From: Alphaproteobacteria bacterium
Lineage (GTDB): Bacteria; Pseudomonadota; Alphaproteobacteria; CAAGCB01; CAG-977
Length of the DNA stretch: 50,676 nucleotides
Direction of reading: 5' to 3'
NCBI GenBank assembly: GCA_017539865.1
Contig: JAFYCE010000124.1
Span: 1-50,676, forward strand
The position numbers were made by a program, and so were the translations under genes. Shown piece by piece: positions 18,445-26,560 of this stretch (position 1 is its first letter; every line of letters begins with the position of its first letter). The notes under the pieces were generated by a model. The model did not search any database. It was not told the DNA's origin and saw only the letters and a list, made by a program, of their open reading frames with translations.

Positions 18445-19780
18445 CTTTGTAATCCTCCGGTATCAAATGATCATTTGATAAAGAAAACACTTCTTCACGC
18501 AAAGCGTTTTCTTTTTTTTCATATTTTTTTAAAACCCGCTCTTTTAAAGTATGACAAACAACGTCATCTTTCCACTCGTCTTTTCGTATCAAAGCCAAAA
18601 AAGCCAGTGCGGATTCATTGATTTCACCGACGCATTCAAACGGTTTAAACGCGCGAAGCCCTAACAGCTCCTCATATCCGCCGATTTGAGAAACATCGTT
18701 CAGCATATTCTTTCCAAAGATGGAAACCAATCTTTCCTTCTTCATGAAAGGCGCCAACGCTAAAAAAACAAAGCGGCACTTATCGCAGTCTGCGCACCAT
18801 CTGTCCAGCCTTTTGCTTTCATCCAAACGGAAAGCCTTGTTGCAGCTGGTGAAAACGGAATCATATTTTTCCGTTTTAGCGAACAGGAAAGCAATAGCCA
18901 GCTCGGATAAAGGACGCAGCAAGGAAAAATAACGGAAATCCGGTAAAACGGAAGCGGTCAGACGACGAAACGCTTTTTCAAACTCCAGCGATTTGCTCCA
19001 TTGGTGATTGACGGTTCTCCCGTCTTTTTCGGTATTGCCGACGTTTGCGGAACGTTCGTTGGATAAAGCGACGTCCGAAAAATCATACAAGACCGCAGAC
19101 ATCATCAAGATAAACGCAATGATTCCCGTCACGGGGACATGACCGTTAAACGCCCCCAGTTCCGAAAGCCTTTCATTAAACAATTTCAAATCCGGAGATA
19201 AAACGCGTGTCACCGAAACGGCATTAAAGCCTGACTTTTCAATCGTTTCCCGAATCGGGCGGGGACGACCGACCGAAAAAAGAACCGGCAAAAAACCGGA
19301 AGCTTTAAGCGCTTCGACGGAAACGATTGAATCTTTTCCGCCGCCGACGGGAACAACCGTTCTTTTTTTGAGCGGAACGTCTTCAAAATCCGTTTCCGCC
19401 GTTTCGGAAAACGGGAAATCAATATGCAACGAAAGATCGTTCCTGTATGAAAATTCACCCAATCCCGCCGTATAAAACAAATTGAAAAAATCAGCTTCCG
19501 CCTTTGTCAATCGGGTACAGTCCACTCTGATTTCATCGGGAACATAGAGTTTATAATAGCTGATTCCCGCGGCCAAATGAAGCAAACGCAAGCATTGACG
19601 AAGGGCTTTTTCCCGTTTTTCATTCATTATATCCGGTGCATGATTGAACGTTACGGTTTCTTCAAAGCAAATTGCGCCCTCATTAAATGCATAACGCAAA
19701 TGAGCCGTTTTTGTCGCCCCGTCAAAAAAACAGTCTGTGAAATGAAATGTTTTTATTTGATTGCGAGGCAATAAATTCAT
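18389..19780 (-). CDS. murL: UDP-MurNAc-L-Ala-L-Glu epimerase, MurL
   Basis: MurL converts the terminal L-Glu of UDP-MurNAc-L-Ala-L-Glu to D-Glu in an ATP-dependent reaction, bypassing glutamate racemase MurI. I recognise the family by overall length (463 residues), the PP-loop-like VPVGGGKDSIVS, the SNERSANVGN motif and the cysteine cluster WCADCDKCRF. The start is the ATG at 19780, eight or nine bases after AAGGAG. It is transcribed directly into murD2 with a 56-base overlap, matching the paired murL-murD2 arrangement known in Xanthomonas. Function is by family knowledge. Confidence 0.82.
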   Translation of the reverse strand: MNLLPRNQIKTFHFTDCFFDGATKTAHLRYAFNEGAICFEETVTFNHAPDIMNEKREKALRQCLRLLHLAAGISYYKLYVPDEIRVDCTRLTKAEADFFNLFYTAGLGEFSYRNDLSLHIDFPFSETAETDFEDVPLKKRTVVPVGGGKDSIVSVEALKASGFLPVLFSVGRPRPIRETIEKSGFNAVSVTRVLSPDLKLFNERLSELGAFNGHVPVTGIIAFILMMSAVLYDFSDVALSNERSANVGNTEKDGRTVNHQWSKSLEFEKAFRRLTASVLPDFRYFSLLRPLSELAIAFLFAKTEKYDSVFTSCNKAFRLDESKRLDRWCADCDKCRFVFLALAPFMKKERLVSIFGKNMLNDVSQIGGYEELLGLRAFKPFECVGEINESALAFLALIRKDEWKDDVVCHTLKERVLKKYEKKENALREEVFSLSNDHLIPEDYKDVIGRFKEQTCDGLGKRH

Positions 19781-19915
19781 ACGCCGGCTCCTTCCTGCCG
19801 ATAACATATTAGAAATTATCAAGAAACTTTGTTTTTTTCAATCTTTTTACTTTTTAAAAATGAATAATCGCTTATACTTTTGAAAAGACGATATCCGGCA
19901 AAATAAAAGGAATAA

Positions 19916-20611
19916 ATGGAAAAAATGAACAAAAGAAAACCGCTCCCCTTTTACGCGACTCTGATTTTTATCTGCGCCATAATGACAGTGTTGCTGACAT
20001 TAAATTTCAGATCGGAAAATCAAATTTTCGACCCGATGGAAAAAGCCCTCCGCCTTTATCAAAAAAACGATTATGAAAACGCCATCGTCTATTTTGCCCA
20101 AGCCGATAACCGGAATATTCCGGAAGCCTCTTTTGCTTTGGGCGCGATGCATTTTTCCGGCAAAGGAACGGAAGAAAACATTTCCAAAGCTCTTTTTTAC
20201 TATGAAAAAGCGGCAGAAAGCGATTATACGCCGGCCATGATTACTCTTGCCTTGCTGTATGCTCATGGTGAAAAAGTCGATAAAGATTCCGAAAAAGCCG
20301 TTCAATGGGCTAAAAAAGCCGCAGAACGCAATGATGCGGAGGCTCAGTCCATACTGGCCGGATGGTATGAAAACGGAATCATTGTCGAACAGAATATATT
20401 TGAAGCCGTCCGTTATTATGAAATGGCGGCCAAGAACGGCGACGCCAACGCAAAAATGGCTTTATCCCTGATTTACAGAAACGGCAAAGGAAATTTTCCG
20501 CCCAACATCTACGCCGCTCAAAGATGGGAAGACAGCATGAAAAAACAAAAAAAATTGAACAATCTTTTCCGAAACCGCCCTGCCGATTACATCGATAAAG
20601 CCATTCCATGA
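19916..20611 (+). CDS. membrane-anchored SEL1-repeat protein
   Basis: The 231 residues begin with a single hydrophobic helix (about 13-29) that anchors the protein in the inner membrane with the rest in the periplasm. About four SEL1 repeats follow (about 40-200), with consensus pieces such as ASFALGAMHFSGKGTEEN and AKMALSLIYRNGKGN. SEL1 repeats mediate protein contacts. The stop overlaps the start of the next SEL1 gene (ATGA), so the two are probably co-expressed. The partner is unknown. Confidence 0.75.
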   Translation: MEKMNKRKPLPFYATLIFICAIMTVLLTLNFRSENQIFDPMEKALRLYQKNDYENAIVYFAQADNRNIPEASFALGAMHFSGKGTEENISKALFYYEKAAESDYTPAMITLALLYAHGEKVDKDSEKAVQWAKKAAERNDAEAQSILAGWYENGIIVEQNIFEAVRYYEMAAKNGDANAKMALSLIYRNGKGNFPPNIYAAQRWEDSMKKQKKLNNLFRNRPADYIDKAIP

Positions 20612-22068
20612 ACTTTTTTATTTTTTTATTTCTTTTCTGGCTTTATCCGTACACCGCAGCAACGGCACAAACAATCGATCATGATTCTTTCGAAGTCGGC
20701 GTTGAAGCTTTCAATGCCGGAAATTGCGAAGAAGCTTTGCGCATTATGAAAAAATATGAAAAGGAACAGCCGAGCGCCGCTTATGTTGTTCAAGCCTGCA
20801 CTTTAATGGCTTCTTCTCAAAAAAAATCCGGCGTTTCGTATGATATTTTTCTGCGCGATCTGAACAAAGGGGATCTGACAAAATTCGAAAAACTGGGAAT
20901 GATCGCCCGTTTCCGTACGGAAATCAGCGGCATATCCGGTTCGCAATATGTCAATGCTTTGTTGATTAACGCCAAACGAAACGATACGACCGCACTTTTT
21001 CAGCTTGGCCTGATGTATCAGGAGGGCGTCGGCGTTCCCAGAAACTTTAATCGCGCGGTTTCCTATTTTGAAGCCGCAGCCAAAAACGGACATGCGGAAG
21101 CGATGAATTCCGCCGGTCTTTATTACAGATTCGGCATTGGCGTAAAAAAAGACGAAAAACGCGCCGAAGAATTGTGGCAACGCGCATTATTGAATAAAAA
21201 CAAATATGCTCTTTATAATCTCGGCCGGATGTATTTTGAAAACGACAAATTCCTGATGGCGCAAATTCTTGCGGAATTGGCTGTCAAAAGAATCGATCCG
21301 GCAAAAGAGAAAAAAGAAAACATGCTTGCCGAAAGCCTGTTCAAAAAAGCGCAAAAGAAAACATCGGCTTTCCATGCCGCGTATTTTGAAAAATATCGTC
21401 CGTTCCGGCTGAAACAGGCTTTATATCCGACGGACGTTCAAGGACTGGCCGTTATCAAAGAATTACCGGAACCGCCGGAAAAAATGATAGAAGAAACTTC
21501 TTTTATGCGGTTTATCTCCAAAGACGCCTTTGACAACAAATACAAAACTTTTTTTCCCTTAATGCCGCAATGGGTTCCCTTTAATCCGGATAGTCCGGTC
21601 AATCCGGACATGAACGGGAAAACACCGCCGGCTCCTTTTCCGCAAGAGGAAAAAACGATTTCCGCCCTTTATTTCCGACCGTCCGACCCGAGATATATCG
21701 ATTTGACGCTGTCCGCCGAAGAAAGCGCCATTCCCGTTATGGTCGGCGATATTGTCACTTTGTACGTCTATACGCCCTTGTATGAAAACGAAGCGACGAA
21801 AAAAGGCGGCCACATGTATATTAAAAACACCGGTTATAAAATCACCGTTCAAGACCCGTCAGGCATCATCACCGGCAATACATCCGTCACTTTAACGCCT
21901 TTATCCAAAGAAACGGCCCGTCAAGAGGCTTGGCTCGGTCGTACGTTCATCATTCGGGCGGAAGGCGCCGCCATCATTAAATTCGTACCACAACCTGTCG
22001 CCGACGGAAAAGATATCTTCCCGCATACGGTAAAGATTGTCGCATTTAAAGGGAAACCGCCCAAATAA
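20608..22068 (+). CDS. exported SEL1-repeat protein with unassigned C-terminal domain
   Basis: The 486-residue protein has a signal peptide (cleavage near ATA-QT). A TPR/SEL1 region occupies about 25-230, with FQLGLMYQEGVGVPRN and NSAGLYYRFGIGVKKD. The C-terminal part (about 280-486) is rich in Pro and beta-type sequence and has a strand series (MVGDIVTLYVYTP ... GNTSVTLTPL) like an Ig-like fold. I do not recognise that domain. It overlaps the upstream SEL1 gene by four bases. It abuts the convergent scsB-like gene with no gap. Confidence 0.7.
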   Translation: MNFFIFLFLFWLYPYTAATAQTIDHDSFEVGVEAFNAGNCEEALRIMKKYEKEQPSAAYVVQACTLMASSQKKSGVSYDIFLRDLNKGDLTKFEKLGMIARFRTEISGISGSQYVNALLINAKRNDTTALFQLGLMYQEGVGVPRNFNRAVSYFEAAAKNGHAEAMNSAGLYYRFGIGVKKDEKRAEELWQRALLNKNKYALYNLGRMYFENDKFLMAQILAELAVKRIDPAKEKKENMLAESLFKKAQKKTSAFHAAYFEKYRPFRLKQALYPTDVQGLAVIKELPEPPEKMIEETSFMRFISKDAFDNKYKTFFPLMPQWVPFNPDSPVNPDMNGKTPPAPFPQEEKTISALYFRPSDPRYIDLTLSAEESAIPVMVGDIVTLYVYTPLYENEATKKGGHMYIKNTGYKITVQDPSGIITGNTSVTLTPLSKETARQEAWLGRTFIIRAEGAAIIKFVPQPVADGKDIFPHTVKIVAFKGKPPK

Positions 22069-24102
22069 TCACAAATCCTTTAAAATATCCGCGATTATCC
22101 GCTCCGTAATCAACTGCGGCAAAATCAATGCCTGTTCAGCATGAGGCGCATAATACACATACAACGGAATACCGCCCCGACCGAAACTTTCCAACGCCGC
22201 CGTGATTTCATCACTGCGATTTGTCCAATCCGCCGCAAACGCAGCCACCCCTTTTTCCCGAAAAGCGTTTGCCGTCCGATTCGAAGAAAACGCCGCCTTT
22301 TCATTCACCAGACACGTCAAGCACCACTTGGCGGAAAACTTGATAAAGACGGGAACGCCGGCCTGCCTGTATTCCCGAATTTTTTCCATATCATACGGCA
22401 TCCAATCCATATCCGAAAATTTTTGCGCCTGCTGATGCGAAGGAGATAAAACATAAGCTCCGTATCCGGTTAAAAGAACGGTCGCAACAACGACCGCCGC
22501 CTTTATTTTTTTCAAAAAACCGGAATAAACGGCCGCTTTGGTCAGCCACCCGCAAAAAGCCATGGCAACAAGGCAAGCCAACCCGACCGCCAATGCTTTT
22601 TCACCTTCCTGCGCAACCAAAATCCAAAGCAGCCACGCCGCCGCACCGTATAGGGGAAAAGCCAGAAAATTTCTGAATAACATCGTCCATGCGCCCGCTT
22701 TGGGCAAAAAGCGCCCCAAAGACGGATGAAAATCCAATAACACAAACGGAAACGCCAACCCCGCTCCCATTGCCGCAAAGACGCTCAGCGTAACCGGAGC
22801 CGAATTCATCAATCCGTACCCCAAAGCCGATCCCATAAACGGCGCAGCGCACGGCGTCGCGACAACGACAGCTAAAACCCCCGTTCCGAAATCGCCCCAA
22901 TTCCGACCTAAATTCATACCGAATGCCGATATTTTTTCCCCTATGCAAACGATATCGGAAAAAACCAATCCCAAAAAAAACACCAGCAAACACAATCCGA
23001 AAACAAACGGCGGATATTGCAGTTGAAATCCCCACCCCATTTGCAAACCGGCCGAGCGCAAAGCGATCAAAACCGCACCGATTCCGATGAATGACAAAAG
23101 GACGCCCGCCATATAACAAATGCCGGCTTTTTGTCTTTGTTTCAAATCAACCGACGAACCGGAATTCATCAAACGGAAAGCTTTCAGCGACAAAACCGGA
23201 AAAACACACGGCATCAAGTTCAACAGAATACCGCCGGCAAACGCGAAGAAAACGGCCATCAAAAATTCATGCCAAACAAACGGCTTTTCAAAAGCGGGCA
23301 GATTTTCAATCGTTTTTGAGGCGGCCACATCCAAAGCGTTAAGAGTTTCCCCTTGAACATTATAAAAAACCAGCGTTCCTTTCAGGCGTTCCGGATAAAC
23401 GAACTCATTTTCCGCCGCTTTTTTTAAAAACAGAAAAACTCTTCCTTGAGCCGTTTTTATTTTTTGCGGTGCTGAATATGTCAATGTTTTCAAATCTTCG
23501 GGGAAAAAGTAGGCGTCCGCGAAGTCCGCCGGAGCAGGCACGGATAAAATCAAAAAACCGGCGGTTTCATAAAAAACGGCGTCATTCACTTTTTCAGGGA
23601 AAGCGTCCATCTGCTCGGACATCTCTTCATTTTCGGCACCGCCCGACCCCGCGACGGCCAAAGCGGCGACATCTTGCGCCATCGGAACACATTCGCCGTG
23701 ACATCCCAGCCATGTCGCCCGTCCGGAAAAAGTGAAGACCTCTCCCGTTTTCAATTTCTCCGGCGCGCGGATTTGAATGAACAACCAAGCTTCGCGCTCA
23801 TATCCGTATTCCGTCAGCGTTCCGACCGTAAACCGTTTCGGCGCCGGCCATATCCTGCGAATTTCCTGAAAACCTTGCGGTAAATCAAGTTTCAAATCCA
23901 TCGCTTCACCGGCATCCCCCGGATTTTTCCAATAAACATGCCAACCGCGCGGCAATGTCAATTTTAATGCTAAAAAGAAATCATTTCCTTCTGAAATCAT
24001 CTCTTTTTGCGCGACCAATTCGGCCTGTACGGCCGCGCGAACCCGTACGGGAATCAAGACTGTCAAAGAAAAAAAACAAAAAAAACATAAAATCCGTTTC
24101 AT
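22069..24102 (-). CDS. ScsB/DsbD-like thiol-disulfide transporter
   Basis: The protein moves reducing power from cytoplasmic thioredoxin across the inner membrane to periplasmic partners. From the ATG at 24102 it has 677 residues: signal peptide, an N-terminal DsbD-alpha-like domain with GCHGEC, then about eight membrane segments with the paired cysteines MPCVFP and ATPCAAP. The C-terminal thioredoxin-like domain carries the WCLTC motif. The large N-terminal domain with the first cysteine pair fits ScsB more than classic DsbD. A nearby periplasmic client could be the DsbA-like protein at 34677. Confidence 0.87.
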   Translation of the reverse strand: MKRILCFFCFFSLTVLIPVRVRAAVQAELVAQKEMISEGNDFFLALKLTLPRGWHVYWKNPGDAGEAMDLKLDLPQGFQEIRRIWPAPKRFTVGTLTEYGYEREAWLFIQIRAPEKLKTGEVFTFSGRATWLGCHGECVPMAQDVAALAVAGSGGAENEEMSEQMDAFPEKVNDAVFYETAGFLILSVPAPADFADAYFFPEDLKTLTYSAPQKIKTAQGRVFLFLKKAAENEFVYPERLKGTLVFYNVQGETLNALDVAASKTIENLPAFEKPFVWHEFLMAVFFAFAGGILLNLMPCVFPVLSLKAFRLMNSGSSVDLKQRQKAGICYMAGVLLSFIGIGAVLIALRSAGLQMGWGFQLQYPPFVFGLCLLVFFLGLVFSDIVCIGEKISAFGMNLGRNWGDFGTGVLAVVVATPCAAPFMGSALGYGLMNSAPVTLSVFAAMGAGLAFPFVLLDFHPSLGRFLPKAGAWTMLFRNFLAFPLYGAAAWLLWILVAQEGEKALAVGLACLVAMAFCGWLTKAAVYSGFLKKIKAAVVVATVLLTGYGAYVLSPSHQQAQKFSDMDWMPYDMEKIREYRQAGVPVFIKFSAKWCLTCLVNEKAAFSSNRTANAFREKGVAAFAADWTNRSDEITAALESFGRGGIPLYVYYAPHAEQALILPQLITERIIADILKDL

Positions 24103-24183
24103 TTTCCGCCCGTTTAGCATAAAATTTTACAGTGCCGCCTGTGCCGCATTGTTAATGAAACTATTATTTAAGGATACACGATC

Positions 24184-24936
24184 GTGTTCAAGGTCTTTCT
24201 TTCTTTTTTGTTCTTTTTTGCGGGAATCGGTTCCGCTTATGCGCAAACAAGCTTCAGCGCCACTAAAAACGAACAGGAAAAAGCTCTGAATAAGTACATC
24301 AACGCCAGCGCCGTTTGTGCCAAAATGACGGATACGGATGCTTTGTATGAACGCGGCATGCTGTTGCTCAGCGACGCCAACGACGAAGCTTTTCTGGCGG
24401 CGGCGGATTGTTTCACCTCTGCGGCGATGAAAAATCACACGCCCTCCCAATTGGAATTAGGTAAATTGTATGAAAGCGGAAACGGCGTCAGTAAAAGCAA
24501 AGTTTATGCCTATAAATGGTACCAAACGGCGGTTTTATTGGGAAACAACGATGCGATTCCTTTCCGCAATCAGCTGGAAGCCGGCATGACATTGGACGAA
24601 GTTTCTCTGGCCAATCCGATGATTCAAAGCACATTGGATTTGATTGAACAAATCAACCAACGCAAACAGGCTGATTTGGAAGAATTGGAAAGAAACGTCG
24701 CTGAAGAATACAGGAAATTCGGCGTGGATATTTCCGCATATGACATCAAAGACGAAGCGGATAAAAAATATGACAATCCTTTAATCGACACACTGATTCG
24801 CGAACAAAAGAAAAAAGAGGAAGACTTGAAAAAGTTAATGCAAAAAAATGCTGAACGAAAATCTTCCGATGAAAAAAATGAAGAAAATGGCGAAAAGGAA
24901 AAAAGTGAACGGACGATGCAGCGCTTCAAATTTTGA
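24184..24936 (+). CDS. exported SEL1-type protein with C-terminal coiled coil
   Basis: The start is a GTG at 24184, eight bases after AAGGA. A signal peptide ends near AYA-QT. Two SEL1-like repeats (about 60-125, QLELGKLYESGNGVSKSK) are followed by a highly charged helical tail (about 150-250, rich in Lys and Glu), probably a coiled coil. The protein has 250 residues. It diverges from the scsB-like gene and ends at a strong terminator. Confidence 0.7.
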   Translation: MFKVFLSFLFFFAGIGSAYAQTSFSATKNEQEKALNKYINASAVCAKMTDTDALYERGMLLLSDANDEAFLAAADCFTSAAMKNHTPSQLELGKLYESGNGVSKSKVYAYKWYQTAVLLGNNDAIPFRNQLEAGMTLDEVSLANPMIQSTLDLIEQINQRKQADLEELERNVAEEYRKFGVDISAYDIKDEADKKYDNPLIDTLIREQKKKEEDLKKLMQKNAERKSSDEKNEENGEKEKSERTMQRFKF

Positions 24937-24942
24937 TATTTT

Positions 24943-24976
24943 CCCCTTTTGCCGAACGGCAAAAGGGGATTTTTTT
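24943..24976. terminator. bidirectional intrinsic terminator
   Basis: The perfect stem CCCCTTTTGCC/GGCAAAAGGGG has a four-base loop and a T run. It serves the SEL1 gene on the plus strand. A weaker flank of A/T on the left side could also end the leftward phage-type transcript. Confidence 0.85.
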
Positions 24977-25184
24977 AAAAACACTTTTGATAAACAATAT
25001 TGTTTTTATCAATTTGCCGGATTGTTTCCGGCGTATCTTTTTCATAATCGGGATGCACCGGCAAATAAATATCACAGAAATCACCGTTTAAATGTACCGT
25101 GCAGCCGCTCGACAACAGCAGGATCGTCCAAACCAGTCCGAAGCCGGCGTGCCTCGGCCGTCCCGTTTGATTTTTGTTTTTCAT
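24975..25184 (-). CDS. Rz1-like outer-membrane spanin lipoprotein
   Basis: This small lipoprotein (69 residues from the ATG at 25184) has the lipobox LLLSSGC, followed by a short Pro/Asp-containing periplasmic part. The C-terminus TIRQIDKNNIVYQKC resembles the tail common in podoviral Rz1-like proteins. Its start lies inside the Rz-like gene in another reading frame, the nested layout known for Rz/Rz1 pairs. It is the last gene of the phage-type block. Confidence 0.7.
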   Translation of the reverse strand: MKNKNQTGRPRHAGFGLVWTILLLSSGCTVHLNGDFCDIYLPVHPDYEKDTPETIRQIDKNNIVYQKCF

Positions 25185-25290
25185 ATTCCGTTTTTTCCTT
25201 TTCCCGCCCCAACTCATATGCGGTGTGAAAAATCACACCGACCAAAACCAGAAAAACGCACACAAAGACAATCAGCGTACTAACCGGCAT
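25081..25290 (-). CDS. Rz-like inner-membrane spanin
   Basis: The 69 residues contain one N-terminal membrane helix (about 4-24) and a charged helical tail rich in Glu and Lys, as in inner-membrane spanins. The upstream gene overlaps its start and the Rz1-like lipoprotein starts within it. Together the pair would disrupt the outer membrane after endolysin action. It is short for an Rz protein. Confidence 0.6.
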   Translation of the reverse strand: MPVSTLIVFVCVFLVLVGVIFHTAYELGREKEKTEYEKQKSNGTAEARRLRTGLDDPAVVERLHGTFKR

Positions 25291-25486
25291 TTGTTCCGCC
25301 TTGTTTATTTTCCTGAATTTTGGCGTTTACAATGGATACAAAATCCAATATTTTGACGACTTTTGCCAAAAAAGCGTCATCTTTCTGTGTCGGCGTCGCC
25401 TTCACAATAATTGAAGCCGCCGCAACAACCGTTCCGAACCAAAAAACAGCCTGTTCCAAAAAGGCCGCAACCGTTTCCAAAGTCAT
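25280..25486 (-). CDS. small phage membrane protein, possible second holin
   Basis: The 68 residues have one clear hydrophobic stretch (about 12-28) and a conserved-looking ATPTQKDD turn, then a helix (AKVVKILDFVSIVNAKI). Small proteins of this kind, with a TPTxKDD turn, occur beside phage endolysins and are often called holins. It overlaps both the endolysin and the Rz-like gene. Confidence 0.5.
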   Translation of the reverse strand: MTLETVAAFLEQAVFWFGTVVAAASIIVKATPTQKDDAFLAKVVKILDFVSIVNAKIQENKQGGTNAG

Positions 25487-25956
25487 TTTTCATTCCTTTC
25501 ATAAAAAAGGGGGCGTTTCCGCCCCGTTTTGTTTTCAAACATCGCCGCTTCAACCTGCCTGCGTCGCAACAATCCGTAACACGGTTTGCCGTTGACATAG
25601 ACCCAGCGCAACAATTGTTTCGGCACTTGATCGTAATTTCCGGCATTCAATACCTTTAACAACGTCGAACGCTGGAAAGCATAAACGCCGACGTTATAGG
25701 CAAAACTGACCAAAGCGTCACGTTGATATTCCGCCAACGGCACGTTTATCAGCGTATCGACCGCCGTTTCAATTATGCTCAAGTCCTGTATCAACAGTTT
25801 TTCCGCCTTCTTTTCGCTCAATCCGCATACATAGCTTTCATCAGGCTTCAAAACGTGCCCGTATCCGATTGTCCTTTTTCCGGCGACACACGTGTATTCC
25901 AACGGAGAATATCCTTCAAAAGTCTTAATCGCTTTCATGCCTTTTTCGGAAATCAT
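25483..25956 (-). CDS. phage endolysin, GH24 lysozyme
   Basis: This muramidase cuts the MurNAc-GlcNAc bond of peptidoglycan. The catalytic pattern E-8-C-5-T is present: Glu14, Cys23, Thr29, within KTFEGY...TIGYGH. Cys in place of Asp at the second position is known in other GH24 endolysins. The start is the ATG at 25956, eight bases after GGAG, giving 157 residues without a cleavable signal peptide, so release depends on a holin. It overlaps the holin-like gene by four bases. Confidence 0.92.
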   Translation of the reverse strand: MISEKGMKAIKTFEGYSPLEYTCVAGKRTIGYGHVLKPDESYVCGLSEKKAEKLLIQDLSIIETAVDTLINVPLAEYQRDALVSFAYNVGVYAFQRSTLLKVLNAGNYDQVPKQLLRWVYVNGKPCYGLLRRRQVEAAMFENKTGRKRPLFYERNEK

Positions 25957-26117
25957 TTGATATTCTCCGACCGGAACAGCAACAGACAAATTTTAATGCA
26001 CATGTAGATCAACGTTGCGATTCCAATCAAACAGCCGACCCACTCGTTCAAAATCGGGAGCCACGCAGGCGCCGTCAGACCGGCAGAGATTGTCACCCCT
26101 TCTTTAACATTGTTCAT
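25953..26117 (-). CDS. holin-like small membrane protein
   Basis: The 54 residues have an amphipathic N-terminus and one long hydrophobic helix (VGCLIGIATLIYMCIKICLL) ending in a positively charged tail. The LNEW piece before the helix also occurs in T7-type holins. Position directly upstream of and overlapping the endolysin supports a holin role. The upstream in-frame codons belong to the 3' end of the preceding gene. Confidence 0.65.
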   Translation of the reverse strand: MNNVKEGVTISAGLTAPAWLPILNEWVGCLIGIATLIYMCIKICLLLFRSENIK

Positions 26118-26131
26118 TTCCGTTTCCCCTG

Positions 26132-26542
26132 TCAAAATCCCCATTTACCCAAATCCGACAACAATCCGACAGAATAAGAAAGGGATTTATTCCTCCTGTT
26201 CCGTTTCACGCTTTCAGCTTGTTTTTTTAACGCCTGCGCTTTTTCCTGCGCTTCTTTTTGTTCATCGTGTATATTGCGGGCGTTTTTCAAATCTTCAGAT
26301 AAAAGCGCATCATTAAATGAGGAAAGATCTATTCCTGAAGCTCCCGCTTTTGAAATATTTTTTCCGCGCTCTTCCGCGCTTTGACGTTTTATTTTGTCGA
26401 TATCATCATCATTAGCCTTTAAAAGACTTTTTGCCTGATGGAAACAATCTTCCTGCGTTTCTTTGGATTTTTGCCATTCCTTTAATAAATTAAAGGTGTT
26501 TTTGACTGCCGACAACGCTGCGGCCGATCGATTTTCCGCCAT
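26132..26542 (-). CDS. phage virion-associated protein, unknown function
   Basis: The 136-residue protein is helical, hydrophilic and rich in Ala, Lys and Glu. I do not recognise the family. The ATG at 26542 follows a strong GAGGAG; the longer frame would translate that site. The gene lies directly after the tail nozzle, where T7-type phages encode internal virion proteins, but it is far shorter than those. Confidence 0.6.
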   Translation of the reverse strand: MAENRSAAALSAVKNTFNLLKEWQKSKETQEDCFHQAKSLLKANDDDIDKIKRQSAEERGKNISKAGASGIDLSSFNDALLSEDLKNARNIHDEQKEAQEKAQALKKQAESVKRNRRNKSLSYSVGLLSDLGKWGF

Positions 26543-26560
26543 TTTATTTCTCCTCAATAA

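Noticed and set aside
18531-18560. Third copy of the 137-bp repeat (CCCGCTCTTTT)
   Set aside because: Only about 11 bases match, and they lie within the murL coding sequence. This is chance similarity.
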